A DNA stretch of 64,000 nucleotides from UBA5216 sp043743335 (GCA_043743335.1 JAYTWR010000202.1:32008-96007); one strand, 5' to 3'; positions 16,213-25,252 are shown, numbered from the stretch's first letter. Numbers and translations are program-made. The notes: generated by a model not told the origin, from the letters alone.

Positions 16213-16959
16213 CTACCGCACCGGGCGTGCAAACAAACGCTTCCCAAAAAACCGCAGCATGCTGCGAATATGCCAAGTCAGGTAACGCACATTCCGATGA
16301 CTTTGTCGGCGCGCGTCGTGCACGGCGGTGACGGCGGGAACCTGCATCGCGAAAAGCCCTTTCCCCCGCAACCGCCAGCACAAATCCACATCCTCGTAGT
16401 ACAGAAAATAGCTCTCGTCAAACCCTGCCGACAACCTGAACGTCTCAGAGCGCAGCATCAGGAACATGCCCGCCAGCCAATCCACGGGTAACGGGGTATC
16501 GCCGATTTCGTAGTCTGGTGCATGCGCCTGACCGAGTGCTTTCAGCAAAATGCCTAGCGGCGTGGGGTATTTTCGGGCACTGTCTTCCATCGTTCCTGCG
16601 GGATTGCGTATCAACGGTGCCACAACGCCAATTTCCGGGTTGCGCAGCGCAGCCCGTAGCGCTGGAAATGGGTTACCGGGCAGCCGAATATCCGGATTGA
16701 GCACACAAAAACTACCCGTGTTCACCTGCCTGAACGCCGCGTTGTGATTCGCGCCAAATCCTTGGGGACGCGGATTGCGGATAACTTGCACAGGGAACGC
16801 AAACGCATCTGCGCCAAAAGCCAAATCCTCCGGAAAATTGAGCGTCAGTATCACCTCGATATCCGCTTGGCAAAAACGCTCAAGGTCTCTGAGTAAATCA
16901 ATCACCAGCGCGCCCTGTCCGTGGCTAACGATGGAGACGGTAATGCGATCTGCTAACAT
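16213..16959 (-). CDS. Family 2 glycosyltransferase (rhamnosyltransferase-like)
   Basis: 248-residue GT-A enzyme of the GT2 rhamnosyltransferase-like group. It has ITVSIVSHGQG at the N-terminus, GFGANHNAAFRQ, FCVLNPDIRLP (acidic metal site) and FLYYEDVDLCWRLRGKG (EDxD catalytic region). The frame is open far upstream; the ATG at 16959 is chosen because the GT2 fold begins there, but a start at 17004 is possible and no clear ribosome site is visible. It is divergent from the epimerase gene and likely belongs to the same surface-polysaccharide locus. Confidence 0.83.
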   Translation of the reverse strand: MLADRITVSIVSHGQGALVIDLLRDLERFCQADIEVILTLNFPEDLAFGADAFAFPVQVIRNPRPQGFGANHNAAFRQVNTGSFCVLNPDIRLPGNPFPALRAALRNPEIGVVAPLIRNPAGTMEDSARKYPTPLGILLKALGQAHAPDYEIGDTPLPVDWLAGMFLMLRSETFRLSAGFDESYFLYYEDVDLCWRLRGKGLFAMQVPAVTAVHDARRQSHRNVRYLTWHIRSMLRFFGKRLFARPVR

Positions 16960-17058
16960 GCTGTAGGTTAAAAATAGCTCTGCAAATTTGGGGATCGAAC
17001 GCATGCGCAGCATAACGCACTTGGCGGGGCCGCCCAATGGCATCGCGCGGGCGCGTCG

Positions 17059-18033
17059 ATGATTTTGGTGACCGGTGCGGCTGGGTTCGTTGGCGCGTCT
17101 GTTTGTACGCGGCTGAGCGCGCTCGAAGACGTGCGTGCGCTGGCCCGCACAGCGTCGCCAAAACCACACTTGCCCGACCATGCCCACGTTGAATGGGCAC
17201 CGGTTGCTGATCTTTGCACCGTCACGGATTGGGCTGCGCTGTTGGACGGCGTAACAACCGTCATCCATCTTGCCGCGCGCACCCACGTGCTACACGAAAC
17301 AGAAGCTGATCCGCTATCCGCCTACCGCCGGATTAACGTCACCGCCACTGAGCATCTGGCTAACGCCTGCGTCAAGGCGGGCGTAAAACGCTTGGTATTC
17401 CTCAGTTCCATCAAGGTCAATGGCGAGTCCACCACCAACCAACCCTTTCGCGAAACGGATACGCCGCAGCCGCAAGACGCGTACGGCATCTCAAAGTGGG
17501 AAGCCGAGCACGCTCTGTTCCGCATTAGCCGCGAAACGGGTCTCGAAGTCACGGTTATTCGACCGCCCTTGGTGTATGGGCCGGGGGTGAAAGGCAATTT
17601 CCTGCGTCTACTGGGTATCGCCCGCCGGGGGTGGCCGCTGCCGCTGGCGTCGGTGCATAACCTGCGTAGCTTCGTTTACGTGGAAAACCTAGCCGATGCC
17701 ATTGCTGTCTGTGCCACGCACCCGGCTGCGGCCGGGAAAACGTATCTGGTGAGCGATGGCGCGGATTTATCCACGCCGCACCTCATCCGCGAACTGGCGT
17801 CGCGGCAGGGCGCGCGCGCGCCAATGTTGCCTTGCCCCACGTGGCTGCTGCAAGGCGCGGCCAGCATGATGGGGCGCGGCGCTGAAGCCGCCCGGCTGTT
17901 AGGGTCGCTGCAAGTTGACAGCGCGCCAATTCGCGCGGATTTACATTGGGTGCCGCCCCACAGCGTCGCACAGGGGCTGGACCAGACCACGCGTTGGTAT
18001 TCTGGGCAAAACCCTGTAAAATCAAATACTTAA
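17059..18033 (+). CDS. NAD-dependent sugar epimerase/dehydratase
   Basis: 324-residue extended SDR acting on nucleotide or lipid-linked sugars. It has ILVTGAAGFVGASV (GxxGxxG), VIHLAARTHV, the serine-containing LVFLSSIKVNG, the catalytic AYGISKWEAE (YxxxK) and VIRPPLVYGPG. Length and motifs resemble UDP-glucose/GalNAc 4-epimerase-like proteins of O-antigen loci. The last residues (VKSNT) and the stop are supplied by the dispersed 16-mer at 18018-18033, the same tail as in the aminotransferase at 45328. It heads the polysaccharide run that continues to 21999. Confidence 0.87.
   Translation: MILVTGAAGFVGASVCTRLSALEDVRALARTASPKPHLPDHAHVEWAPVADLCTVTDWAALLDGVTTVIHLAARTHVLHETEADPLSAYRRINVTATEHLANACVKAGVKRLVFLSSIKVNGESTTNQPFRETDTPQPQDAYGISKWEAEHALFRISRETGLEVTVIRPPLVYGPGVKGNFLRLLGIARRGWPLPLASVHNLRSFVYVENLADAIAVCATHPAAAGKTYLVSDGADLSTPHLIRELASRQGARAPMLPCPTWLLQGAASMMGRGAEAARLLGSLQVDSAPIRADLHWVPPHSVAQGLDQTTRWYSGQNPVKSNT
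18018..18033 (+). repeat. Dispersed 16-mer, AAAATCAAATACTTAA, containing the epimerase stop
   Basis: Variant with CAAATACTT in place of CAATTAGTT. It encodes the final KSNT and the TAA stop of the epimerase; the copy at 46497 does the same for another gene. Confidence 0.75.
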
Positions 18034-18066
18034 CGTTTACCTGCCGCCAAGCCGGCGCGCCGATTC

Positions 18067-19296
18067 ATGGCACATCCCGCCGTAAATATTTCTCGTTGGG
18101 CCGCAATCGCGCTGGGCGCGTCGATTCCCGTTTCGACTGCGCTGGATAACGTTTTGCTGGTGATCGTGCTCGCGGCATGGGCGGCATGGGCGGCATCGGG
18201 GCCTTTTCGCGCAATCGATAAAAAAACATTGAAAAACAATGCGTTAATGATTCCATTGATGCTGTTCGGGCTGCTCGCCGTTGGGATGCTGTGGAGCAAC
18301 GTCACGCTGCGCGAAGCACTTTCACAGTTGTGGAAGTACGCCGATTTGTTGTTCATTCCGCTGTTCGCAATGGTATTTCGTGATCGTGAAACGCGGCTCA
18401 GGGGGCTGTATGCGTTTGCTGCTGCGATGGTGATTACCCTTGTCCTGTCTTACCTTTTCTATGCGCGGCTAGTGCCGCAGTGGCCGTTTTTCGCCAGCGA
18501 TGGAATATCGCCCACGGTTTTTAAATACAAAATCACTCACAGCATTCTCGTCGCCTACGCCGCCTATCTCTTTGTCTGGTTCGGCGATACCGCCACGCGG
18601 CGGCGCACGCGGCTCGTGTGGTACACGCTGGCGCTGTTCGCAGCCGGCAACGTGCTGTTGTTGGTACAGGGCGCTACGGGCTACGTCGTGCTCGGCGCGC
18701 TGGCGCTGTTGCTGGCCATTCAGCGCACGGGGCGACGCGAGTTGGCCGCTGTGGCGTTGCTGGCCGTCGTCGGCGTCACCGCGTTGGCCTTCATCCCCAG
18801 CCCATTCCAGCAGCGTATCGTGCTCATCAAAAGCGAACTGCATCTGTGGGCTTCCGGCGACGCCAAGGCGCAAGACACTTCTACCGGCCTGCGGCTGGAT
18901 TTCCACAAAAACACCTTAAGCATTATCGCCGCCCACCCCCTTACCGGCGTCGGCACGGGTGGTTTTCCCAAGGCATACGCCGAGCAAGTCAAAGGCACCG
19001 GCAAGTACGCCACCCACAATCCGCACAACGAATTCCTCAATATCGCTGCACAAATCGGCTTGGGCGGCATGGTGGTGCTGATCGCCCTGTTCTGGGCGCA
19101 GTGGCGTGCCGTGCCGCAACTGGCCACCCCCATGGAGCAGGCACTCGCCCGCGCGCTGGTGTTAACGTTGGTTGTCGGCTGTTTGGTGAACTCGCTGTTG
19201 CTCGATCATGCGGAAGGTTTGTTTTACGCTTGGATGTCAGGCTTGTTGTATGGCGGCTTAAAATACGGGCCTTCTGAACCACTGGCGCGCGTATGA
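18067..19296 (+). CDS. O-antigen ligase family (WaaL/Wzy-C) membrane protein
   Basis: 409-residue polytopic inner-membrane protein with about ten to twelve hydrophobic segments. The large periplasmic loop ends with the family signature around THNPHNEFLNIAAQIGLGG (about residues 318-336). Family members transfer polysaccharide from undecaprenyl carrier to lipid A-core or polymerise repeat units. An AAWAAWAAS run near residue 40 comes from a 9-bp tandem repeat. The next gene overlaps its stop by 4 bp (ATGA), the first of three such couplings. No strong ribosome site is seen at the start. Confidence 0.87.
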   Translation: MAHPAVNISRWAAIALGASIPVSTALDNVLLVIVLAAWAAWAASGPFRAIDKKTLKNNALMIPLMLFGLLAVGMLWSNVTLREALSQLWKYADLLFIPLFAMVFRDRETRLRGLYAFAAAMVITLVLSYLFYARLVPQWPFFASDGISPTVFKYKITHSILVAYAAYLFVWFGDTATRRRTRLVWYTLALFAAGNVLLLVQGATGYVVLGALALLLAIQRTGRRELAAVALLAVVGVTALAFIPSPFQQRIVLIKSELHLWASGDAKAQDTSTGLRLDFHKNTLSIIAAHPLTGVGTGGFPKAYAEQVKGTGKYATHNPHNEFLNIAAQIGLGGMVVLIALFWAQWRAVPQLATPMEQALARALVLTLVVGCLVNSLLLDHAEGLFYAWMSGLLYGGLKYGPSEPLARV

Positions 19297-20051
19297 CGCT
19301 TTCCGTATCGATCACCACGTTTAACGGCGCGCCGCTGGTGCGCGAGTGCGTCGCTTCGGTCACGTGGGCCGACGAAATTATCGTCGTTGATTCCGGCAGC
19401 ACCGATGGCACGCGTGAAATCTGCCGCGAACTGGGTGCTAAAGTCACGCAAACGCCCGATTTTCCTGGCTTCGGCGAGCAAAAAAACCGCGCACTGGATC
19501 GCACCACCGGCGATTGGGTGCTGGCGCTCGATCACGACGAATGGGTCACACCTGAACTGCGCGCCGAAATCGAAGCCACTCTCAAAAATCCGGGCGACGC
19601 GGTGGCTTTTACCCTGCCGCGGCTGTCGAATTTTTGCGGGCGCGACATGCGCCATTGCGGCTGGTGGCCTGATCCGGTGACGCGCCTGTTTCGCAAAGGT
19701 GCGGCACGTTTTTCTGAAGACCACTTACACGACCGTATCCTCGTCACCGGCAAAATCGGCAAGCTGCGCAATCCCCTGCGGCACGAGCCGATGCCCACGC
19801 TTGAACACGTTATTCTCAAAATGAACGGTTATTCCTCGTCGGGCGCGAAATTCAATTTTGCACGCGGCAAACGCGCGTCACTGTCCAAAGCCATTTTTCA
19901 CGGTGGGTGGGCGTTCATGCGCACTTATGTGTTGCAAGCGGGCTTTCTCGATGGCCGTGAAGGCTTCATGCTATCGGTGTCCAACGCCGAAGGCACCTAC
20001 TACCGTTATCTCAAACTGATGTTGCTCGCTGGCACATCGCGGCCTCGGTGA
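19293..20051 (+). CDS. Family 2 glycosyltransferase (WaaE/KdtX-like)
   Basis: 252-residue GT2 enzyme: LSVSITTFNGAPLVRECV, WADEIIVVDSGSTDGT, GFGEQKNRALDRT, the metal-site LALDHDEWV, then CGWWPDPVTRLFRKG. This block order is that of lipopolysaccharide-core beta-1,4-glucosyltransferases of the WaaE/KdtX group. It overlaps its upstream and downstream neighbours by 4 bp each, so expression should be coupled. It acts at the cytoplasmic face of the inner membrane. The acceptor cannot be named. Confidence 0.87.
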   Translation: MTLSVSITTFNGAPLVRECVASVTWADEIIVVDSGSTDGTREICRELGAKVTQTPDFPGFGEQKNRALDRTTGDWVLALDHDEWVTPELRAEIEATLKNPGDAVAFTLPRLSNFCGRDMRHCGWWPDPVTRLFRKGAARFSEDHLHDRILVTGKIGKLRNPLRHEPMPTLEHVILKMNGYSSSGAKFNFARGKRASLSKAIFHGGWAFMRTYVLQAGFLDGREGFMLSVSNAEGTYYRYLKLMLLAGTSRPR

Positions 20052-20866
20052 AAACTGCGGTCATTGTCACTACCTACAACCGGCCGGACGCGCTCGCGGC
20101 AGTGCTCGCGGGGTATTTCAATCAGGTGGATCACGATTTCGAGTTGTTCGTCGCCGATGACGGCTCGCGCGACGACACGCGCCTGCTGGTGGAAGCGCAC
20201 GCCGCCCGCGCGCCGTTCAAACTGCATCACGTGTGGCAGGACGACGCGGGCTTTCGCCCCGGTGCCGTACGCAATCGCGCCGCCGCCTGTACGCAGGCTG
20301 ATTATCTGATTTTTGCTGATGGTGATTGCGTGCCTGCGCGCAACTTTGTACGTCAACATTTGGCGTTGGCGGAACCGGGGTATTTTTTGTCCGGCAACCG
20401 CGTGCTGCTGTCAGCATCGCTCACGCAAACAGTGCTCGCACAACATGCGCCGATCCACACGTGGCCTGCCGCGCGCTGGCTGCGTGCGTGGGCCACGCGC
20501 GATGTGAACCGCTTGCTGCCGCTGCTGCAATTGCCCGATGGCGCTTTGCGCAAACGCTCGCCGCAGCGATGGCAAGGCGTCAAAACCTGCAACCTCTCGC
20601 TCGCTCGCGCGGATTTCATACGCGTGAACGGCTTTGACGAATCGTATTCCGGCTGGGGCCTCGAAGACAGCGACCTCGCCATCCGCCTGATCCACGCCGG
20701 CGTGCATCACAAAAGCGCGCGCTTCGCGACACCGGTGTTTCACCTGTGGCATCGCGAGAACGACCGCAGCCGCTTGAGCGAAAATCAAAAACTGCTCGAC
20801 GAAATCATCGCCTCGCAACGCATCACAGCGCGCGCCGGCGTTAATCAATATTCTCAATATTCATGA
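20048..20866 (+). CDS. Family 2 glycosyltransferase with galactosyltransferase-type C-terminus
   Basis: 272-residue GT2 enzyme starting at GTG (GTGA overlap with the previous stop). It has TAVIVTTYNRPDALAAVL, FVADDGSRDDTR, FRPGAVRNRAA, YLIFADGDCVPA (DxD) and GFDESYSGWGLEDSDLAIRL, the GWGxEDxDL signature of the Glyco_transf_7C domain. It probably adds a hexose to the same glycan as its neighbours. It is coupled to the GT9 gene downstream by ATGA. Confidence 0.87.
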   Translation: MKTAVIVTTYNRPDALAAVLAGYFNQVDHDFELFVADDGSRDDTRLLVEAHAARAPFKLHHVWQDDAGFRPGAVRNRAAACTQADYLIFADGDCVPARNFVRQHLALAEPGYFLSGNRVLLSASLTQTVLAQHAPIHTWPAARWLRAWATRDVNRLLPLLQLPDGALRKRSPQRWQGVKTCNLSLARADFIRVNGFDESYSGWGLEDSDLAIRLIHAGVHHKSARFATPVFHLWHRENDRSRLSENQKLLDEIIASQRITARAGVNQYSQYS

Positions 20867-21999
20867 CGCCGTCGCCCCGCCGCGTGTTGGTGATCGTCAC
20901 TCGCCGTATCGGCGACGTGCTCTTGGCTACACCGGTGATCCGCTCACTCAAACACGCGTGGCCCGACGCTGTCATTGATGCGCTGGTGTTCAGCAGTACC
21001 GCTGGCGTGTTGGTGGCCAATGCGGATATCCACCAAATTCACGCTATTCCCGAACGTCCTGGGTTGCTGCAACATCTTGTTTTTATGGGGAAATTATTCA
21101 AGCGCTACGATCTGGCGCTGTCGCTGGTGCCGGGCGACCGGCCGACGGTTTACGCCTTCGTGGCGGGGCGCAAAAAAATCGGCCTGCTGCTCGACACCGC
21201 CAAAGAGCGTTGGAAGCAACACTTTCTCGATCAATGGGTCGCCTATGATCTTGCGCAGAAACACACCGTGTTGACGTATCTAGCGCTGCTCGCCCCGCTG
21301 GGCGTGCCGCCGCGCGCGGAAGTCACTCTGGGCTGGCATGAAACCGATCAACACCGCGTGTCAGCACTGCTCGCGCCGTTGCAGGAACAACGTTATGTTG
21401 TGCTGCATCTCTACCCGAAATTCAACTATAAAATGTGGAGCGACGAAGGCTGGACACAACTCGCACGCTGGATCAGCGCACGGGGCTTAGGCATTGTGCT
21501 CACCGGTAGCAACGACGCCGCCGAACAGGCCTACATCCACCGACTCGCAGCCCGCATGAACGCGCCGCTCAATCTCGCTGGGCAGTTGTCGCTTGGCGAA
21601 ACGGCCTGCGTGCTCGCGCGCGCTGCCGCTTACGTCGGCCCTGACACAGCCGTCACGCACATGGCCGCGGCGCTGAACGTGCCCACCGTCACGCTTTTTG
21701 GCCCCACCGATCCAGTGAAATGGGGGCCATGGCCCGTCGGGCATCCCGCAAGCAGCACCCCCTGGCGACGCTTCGGCGATCAAGTGCAAGGCCGCGTGCG
21801 CCTGCTGCAAGGCCGCGCACCGTGCGTGCCGTGCGGCCACGAGGGCTGCGGGCGACGCATTGAAAGCTTCAGCGATTGCCTCACGCAACTCCCGCCAGAA
21901 CGGGTGATTCAGGCCTTAGGTGAAATCTTTAACGGATCCGCTTCAACGCAAGATGCCGGTGACGAAGGAACCGCATCGGTCGCGGTGCTGACATCGTGA
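20863..21999 (+). CDS. Family 9 glycosyltransferase (ADP-heptose:LPS heptosyltransferase-like)
   Basis: 378-residue GT-B enzyme. The N-terminal domain starts VLVIVTRRIGDVLLATPVIR; the C-terminal nucleotide-sugar site shows LTGSNDAAEQAYI, YVGPDTAVTHMAAALNVPTV and TLFGPTDPVKWGPW, as in heptosyltransferases. A cysteine-rich stretch (APCVPCGHEGCGR) near residue 325 is typical of this branch. The last 16 residues (from about 21952) are encoded by the dispersed 31-bp repeat also found at 27112, so the tail is probably not part of the conserved fold. It closes the coupled four-gene operon. Confidence 0.87.
   Translation: MTPSPRRVLVIVTRRIGDVLLATPVIRSLKHAWPDAVIDALVFSSTAGVLVANADIHQIHAIPERPGLLQHLVFMGKLFKRYDLALSLVPGDRPTVYAFVAGRKKIGLLLDTAKERWKQHFLDQWVAYDLAQKHTVLTYLALLAPLGVPPRAEVTLGWHETDQHRVSALLAPLQEQRYVVLHLYPKFNYKMWSDEGWTQLARWISARGLGIVLTGSNDAAEQAYIHRLAARMNAPLNLAGQLSLGETACVLARAAAYVGPDTAVTHMAAALNVPTVTLFGPTDPVKWGPWPVGHPASSTPWRRFGDQVQGRVRLLQGRAPCVPCGHEGCGRRIESFSDCLTQLPPERVIQALGEIFNGSASTQDAGDEGTASVAVLTS
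21952..21982 (+). repeat. 31-bp dispersed repeat, copy 1 (within the GT9 gene 3' end)
   Basis: Identical over 31 bp with 27112-27142; after a 3-base difference both continue TGCTGA. The unit starts GATGCCGGTGACGAAGGAAC and holds facing arms GATGC-C-GGT and ACC-GCATC, so it can fold as an imperfect hairpin. It forms the last codons of the glycosyltransferase. Confidence 0.75.
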
Positions 22000-22096
22000 T
22001 TGAGCACTGCCAATGAACATCACGCGTGAGCGCACAGATATTGGGCACGCTACGCTTTGCCCGCTCCCATTTACTGGGTTCGATCGATAACGAGGA

Positions 22097-22798
22097 TTAC
22101 TGGCTTTCCAACCAGCGCTCCACATCCCGTAAATCTTTCACCACGTGCGGCGCATCGGCGCCCTCCCACGCGTTCGATTGTCCGCCCTCAGCCCGGTTAA
22201 TCCACAGCACATGCAGGCCCGCTGCACGCGCACCGCGGATATCCAGATCGGCATCGTCGCCCACGTGCAACACTTCATTAGGCGCACACGCCAGTTCGCG
22301 GCAGGCGATATGAAATAGGGCGGCATCAGGTTTGCTGATGCCGTGTACGTGCGCGGAAATCGTGGCCTTGAAAAAATGACTCAGGCCGATGCGCGCTACA
22401 TCGGCGTTACCGTTGGTGAGCGAAGCCAGTGCGTAACGCTGTGACAAACGCGTGAGGCTGTCGCGTACCTCTGGGTAGAGATCGACTTCGTTGCGTGCGT
22501 GCCTATAAATATCGAGCACGCGCTCGATGATGGCACTCGCGCCTGCGCCGGTAAATCCGGTCTGCTCAAACGCGGTGTGCATGGCCATGCGCCGCACGCG
22601 CAGAAAATCATGCCGCAGTTCAGGGTGATCTTTGAAGAGTCCCATGCGCAGCTCGCGCAATTGATCTATCGACCACGCCGCCGCCACCCTAGGCGCGTGT
22701 TCACCCAACCATGCGTGTGCGCGCTGCTCGGCGCGGATGAAGGTAGGCATCGCCGGCCACAGCGTGTCGTCCAGATCGAAGGTGACGGCGCGGATCAC
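22097..22798 (-). CDS. HAD-superfamily phosphatase (subfamily IA)
   Basis: 233-residue HAD hydrolase. Motif I is VTFDLDDTLW with the nucleophile and acid-base aspartates, motif II lies in LASLTNGNADV, the lysine of motif III is about SKPDAALF, and motif IV is HVGDDADLDIRGAR. The cap is the helical type of YjjG/phosphoglycolate-phosphatase enzymes. The start is GTG, and it overlaps by 4 bp the stop of the Bug-receptor remnant at 22795-22866, so the gene was once coupled to a receptor gene. The substrate is unknown. Confidence 0.86.
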   Translation of the reverse strand: MIRAVTFDLDDTLWPAMPTFIRAEQRAHAWLGEHAPRVAAAWSIDQLRELRMGLFKDHPELRHDFLRVRRMAMHTAFEQTGFTGAGASAIIERVLDIYRHARNEVDLYPEVRDSLTRLSQRYALASLTNGNADVARIGLSHFFKATISAHVHGISKPDAALFHIACRELACAPNEVLHVGDDADLDIRGARAAGLHVLWINRAEGGQSNAWEGADAPHVVKDLRDVERWLESQ

Positions 22799-22866
22799 TC
22801 AGCCTTGATCTCCGCAGCTTTGACGACTATGGCCCAACGCGCTGTCACGGCGCGAATGAACGCGCC
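22795..22866 (-). pseudogene. C-terminal tail of a lost Bug receptor
   Basis: A frame different from that of the overlapping racemase-like gene reads SGAFIRAVTARWAIVVKAAE and IKAE, then TGA (22797-22795). This is the classic Bug C-terminus; compare VARWGKIIREAGIKAE at 49050 and IAKWAKVIRAAGIRAE at 60748. About 24 codons survive. The deletion junction lies at about 22866-22880, inside the 3' end of the racemase-like gene. Confidence 0.65.
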
Positions 22867-23585
22867 GGAAACGATCGCAGCAGTTTGCCAAAGCCTGCGA
22901 TGCTGCCGGTGTAGCCGATTTTTTTCAGCGCGCCCCAAATGCTGACTTGCGTAGTGGAAAGCACCGGTTTGCCGAGGTCTTGTTCGAGGCGCTCGATGAT
23001 GGCCATGCTTTTCCAGTTGGTGCAAGCCAGCACAATGGCCTGCGCTTCTGCGCAATCCACTTTCTTGCCGAGGTCGTACGCGGTTTGCACATCCAGACGG
23101 CCGATTTGCAGATTGTCGATCACGTTGAGCCCGTCTTTGGCGACGACTTTGACGCCGTTGGCTTCGATGAAATTCGCGCAGATATCATTGACCTGCGGGC
23201 TGTAAGCCGAGCCGAGCGCGATGCGCGTAATGCCCAGCGCTTTGAAGGATTCGAGCAGCGCCGTAGACGTGGTAGTGGCAGGCTTGCCGGTGACTTGAGT
23301 GATGCGGTCGCTGACTTCTTTGTCGTAGCCCAGGCCCTTCAAAAAACTCGGCGCGGTCGCACCGAGGATAATCACATCCACGTCCGCCGAAGCGAGCAGT
23401 TTGGATTCAACATCCAGCGAATCCGCCATCTTGCCGATGGATTCCGGTGTGACCGTCGTGATCGGCAGGCGCGCGGTGTGCAGCGTCACGCCATCGGGTA
23501 GTGCGCGGAAAAACTCGGTCTCCACCGTGGTGTTGGACGACGGCGCGAGCAGCCCGATGCGGCCAGTGAATGTGGTTTGCGACAT
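22845..23585 (-). CDS. Arylmalonate-decarboxylase-like Asp/Glu racemase superfamily protein
   Basis: 246 residues of the Asp/Glu racemase fold, near maleate isomerase and arylmalonate decarboxylase. It starts GRIGLLAPSSNTTVE. The first catalytic cysteine position is alanine (ILGATAPSFLKG), while the second cysteine is kept (IVLACTNWKS, about residue 187). Arylmalonate decarboxylase likewise has only the second cysteine, and the block TGKPATTTSTALLESFKALG followed by RIALGSAYS aligns well with it from memory. The tail SFPARSFAP departs from the family because the gene end is fused to a Bug-receptor remnant. It may decarboxylate or racemise an organic acid. Confidence 0.8.
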   Translation of the reverse strand: MSQTTFTGRIGLLAPSSNTTVETEFFRALPDGVTLHTARLPITTVTPESIGKMADSLDVESKLLASADVDVIILGATAPSFLKGLGYDKEVSDRITQVTGKPATTTSTALLESFKALGITRIALGSAYSPQVNDICANFIEANGVKVVAKDGLNVIDNLQIGRLDVQTAYDLGKKVDCAEAQAIVLACTNWKSMAIIERLEQDLGKPVLSTTQVSIWGALKKIGYTGSIAGFGKLLRSFPARSFAP

Positions 23586-23686
23586 AGGGAATTCCTCGTG
23601 AGCGTGCGTGAACTTCAGTGCTTTAAGTCTAGCAGTACGCGCTGGATTACAATCAACGCGTCAAAATGCAAGGGCATCGGTAAACC

Positions 23687-25105
23687 ATGAGCAACGAATC
23701 ATTCGATGTAGTCGTAGTCGGCGGCGGCATAGCCGGTCTGTCAACGGCCAATCGCGCCGCGCAGCAGGGCCTGAAAGTCGCGGTGCTGGAGCGCGGCGCA
23801 GGGCCGCAGTATTTGTGCAACTCGCGCTACTCCGGCGGCGTGTTGCACATTGCCATGCACAACGCCAAAGACCCCGCCGAGAAATTGATGGACGTGATCC
23901 AGCACGCCACCAGCGGTAAGGCTGATCCTGAGCTTGCGCGTGCGTTGGCCACCACCGCGGGCCGCGCCATTGACTGGCTGCAAAGCGAAGGCGCGAAAAC
24001 TATTCGCGTCGGCAATATTGTGTGGCAGCAGCATGTGCTGGCGCCGCCGCGGCCCATCGTCGCGGGCCTCGACTGGAAAGGCCGCGGGCCGGATGTGACC
24101 CTGCGCCAACTGGTGGTCAATCTCGAAAAGCGTGGCGGCAAACTGCTGCGTCTGGCGGCGGCATCGTTGATGGAAAAAGAAGGCCAGTGCATCGGCATCG
24201 AGACCGGGGAGGGCGCATCCAAACAGCAGTTTCATGCGCAGGCCGTGGTGCTGGCCGACGGTGGCTATCAGGGCAACGCCGCGCTGGTGCGCGAACACAT
24301 GGGCATTGATTTCGCCAAAGTGAAAACACGCGGCGCGGGCACCGGCGTGGGCGACGGGCTGCGCATGGCCAAGGCGTTGGGCGCGCAATTCTCTGAATTA
24401 AAATACTTTTATGGGCACATGCTGTCGCGTGATTCGTTCACCAACGACAAAGTATGGCCGTATCCGCAACTGGATGAACTGGGCACCGTCGGCATCGTCG
24501 TCAACGACGCCGGCGAGCGCTTTGTGGATGAAGGGCGAGGCGGCGTGTTTGTCGCCAATACCATCGCGCGCTTGGCGAACCCGCTCTCGACATGGGCCAT
24601 ACTCGATCACGCCATCTGGGAAGGCCCAGGCCGCACGGCGCGCATCCCCGCTAACCCGCAACTGGCGAACGCGGGCGGCACCATTATCAAGGCGGATACG
24701 CTTGCCGAATTGGCCGGCAAAACCCATATCGCCGCCGACACACTGCAAGCCACCGTCGCCGCGTACAATCAGACATTGGCGGCAGGCCAAACCGCAAGCC
24801 TCACCCCCACGCGCAGTGCGCAACCGATTGTGCCCTCGCCCATCGCCAAGCCGCCGTACTACGCAGTGCCGCTGTGCGCAGGCATGACCTACACCTTTGG
24901 CGGCATTTTCACCGACGGCGATGGCCGCGTGATGAGCACACGCGGCGCGCCGATTGCCGGGCTATACGCCGTGGGTGCCACCACGGGCGGCTTGGAAGGC
25001 GGAACCGGCGGTGGCTACGTCGGTGGCCTGATCAAGGGCGTGACGTTCGGCATCCGCGCGGCGGAACATATGGCACAGGCGATTAAATCCGCAAAAAGCA
25101 TTTAG
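23687..25105 (+). CDS. FAD-dependent dehydrogenase, fumarate-reductase flavoprotein family (TcuA-like)
   Basis: 472-residue flavoprotein. The N-terminal dinucleotide site is FDVVVVGGGIAGLSTANRAA and ends in VAVLERG. The substrate-domain block LDELGTVGIVVNDAGERFVD and the C-terminal FAD-binding GLYAVGATTGGLEGGTGGGY are both typical of tricarballylate dehydrogenase and 3-ketosteroid-dehydrogenase relatives. No signal peptide and no haem sites. It is divergent from the decarboxylase-like gene with 101 bp between, so joint control is possible. The substrate is likely an organic acid but is unproven. Confidence 0.85.
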   Translation: MSNESFDVVVVGGGIAGLSTANRAAQQGLKVAVLERGAGPQYLCNSRYSGGVLHIAMHNAKDPAEKLMDVIQHATSGKADPELARALATTAGRAIDWLQSEGAKTIRVGNIVWQQHVLAPPRPIVAGLDWKGRGPDVTLRQLVVNLEKRGGKLLRLAAASLMEKEGQCIGIETGEGASKQQFHAQAVVLADGGYQGNAALVREHMGIDFAKVKTRGAGTGVGDGLRMAKALGAQFSELKYFYGHMLSRDSFTNDKVWPYPQLDELGTVGIVVNDAGERFVDEGRGGVFVANTIARLANPLSTWAILDHAIWEGPGRTARIPANPQLANAGGTIIKADTLAELAGKTHIAADTLQATVAAYNQTLAAGQTASLTPTRSAQPIVPSPIAKPPYYAVPLCAGMTYTFGGIFTDGDGRVMSTRGAPIAGLYAVGATTGGLEGGTGGGYVGGLIKGVTFGIRAAEHMAQAIKSAKSI

Positions 25106-25137
25106 CCACTGAGGACATCGAGAACACCGAGGAAAAA
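25105..25137. repeat. CACAGAGGACAC-type interspersed repeat
   Basis: GCCACTGAGGACATCGAGAA followed by CACCGAGGAAA, at the 3' end of the FAD dehydrogenase gene. Related units lie at 38581-38720 and 45155-45183. Confidence 0.6.
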
Positions 25138-25252
25138 CAGCGCCTTCTTCTGATTCGGCTACTCCACTACCGAGTGAAAAAGCGCATCACCTTGGTGCCC
25201 TGATTTCTCTCTCTGTCTTCTGCACCCGCACTGCATAGACGCGATTTACCCG

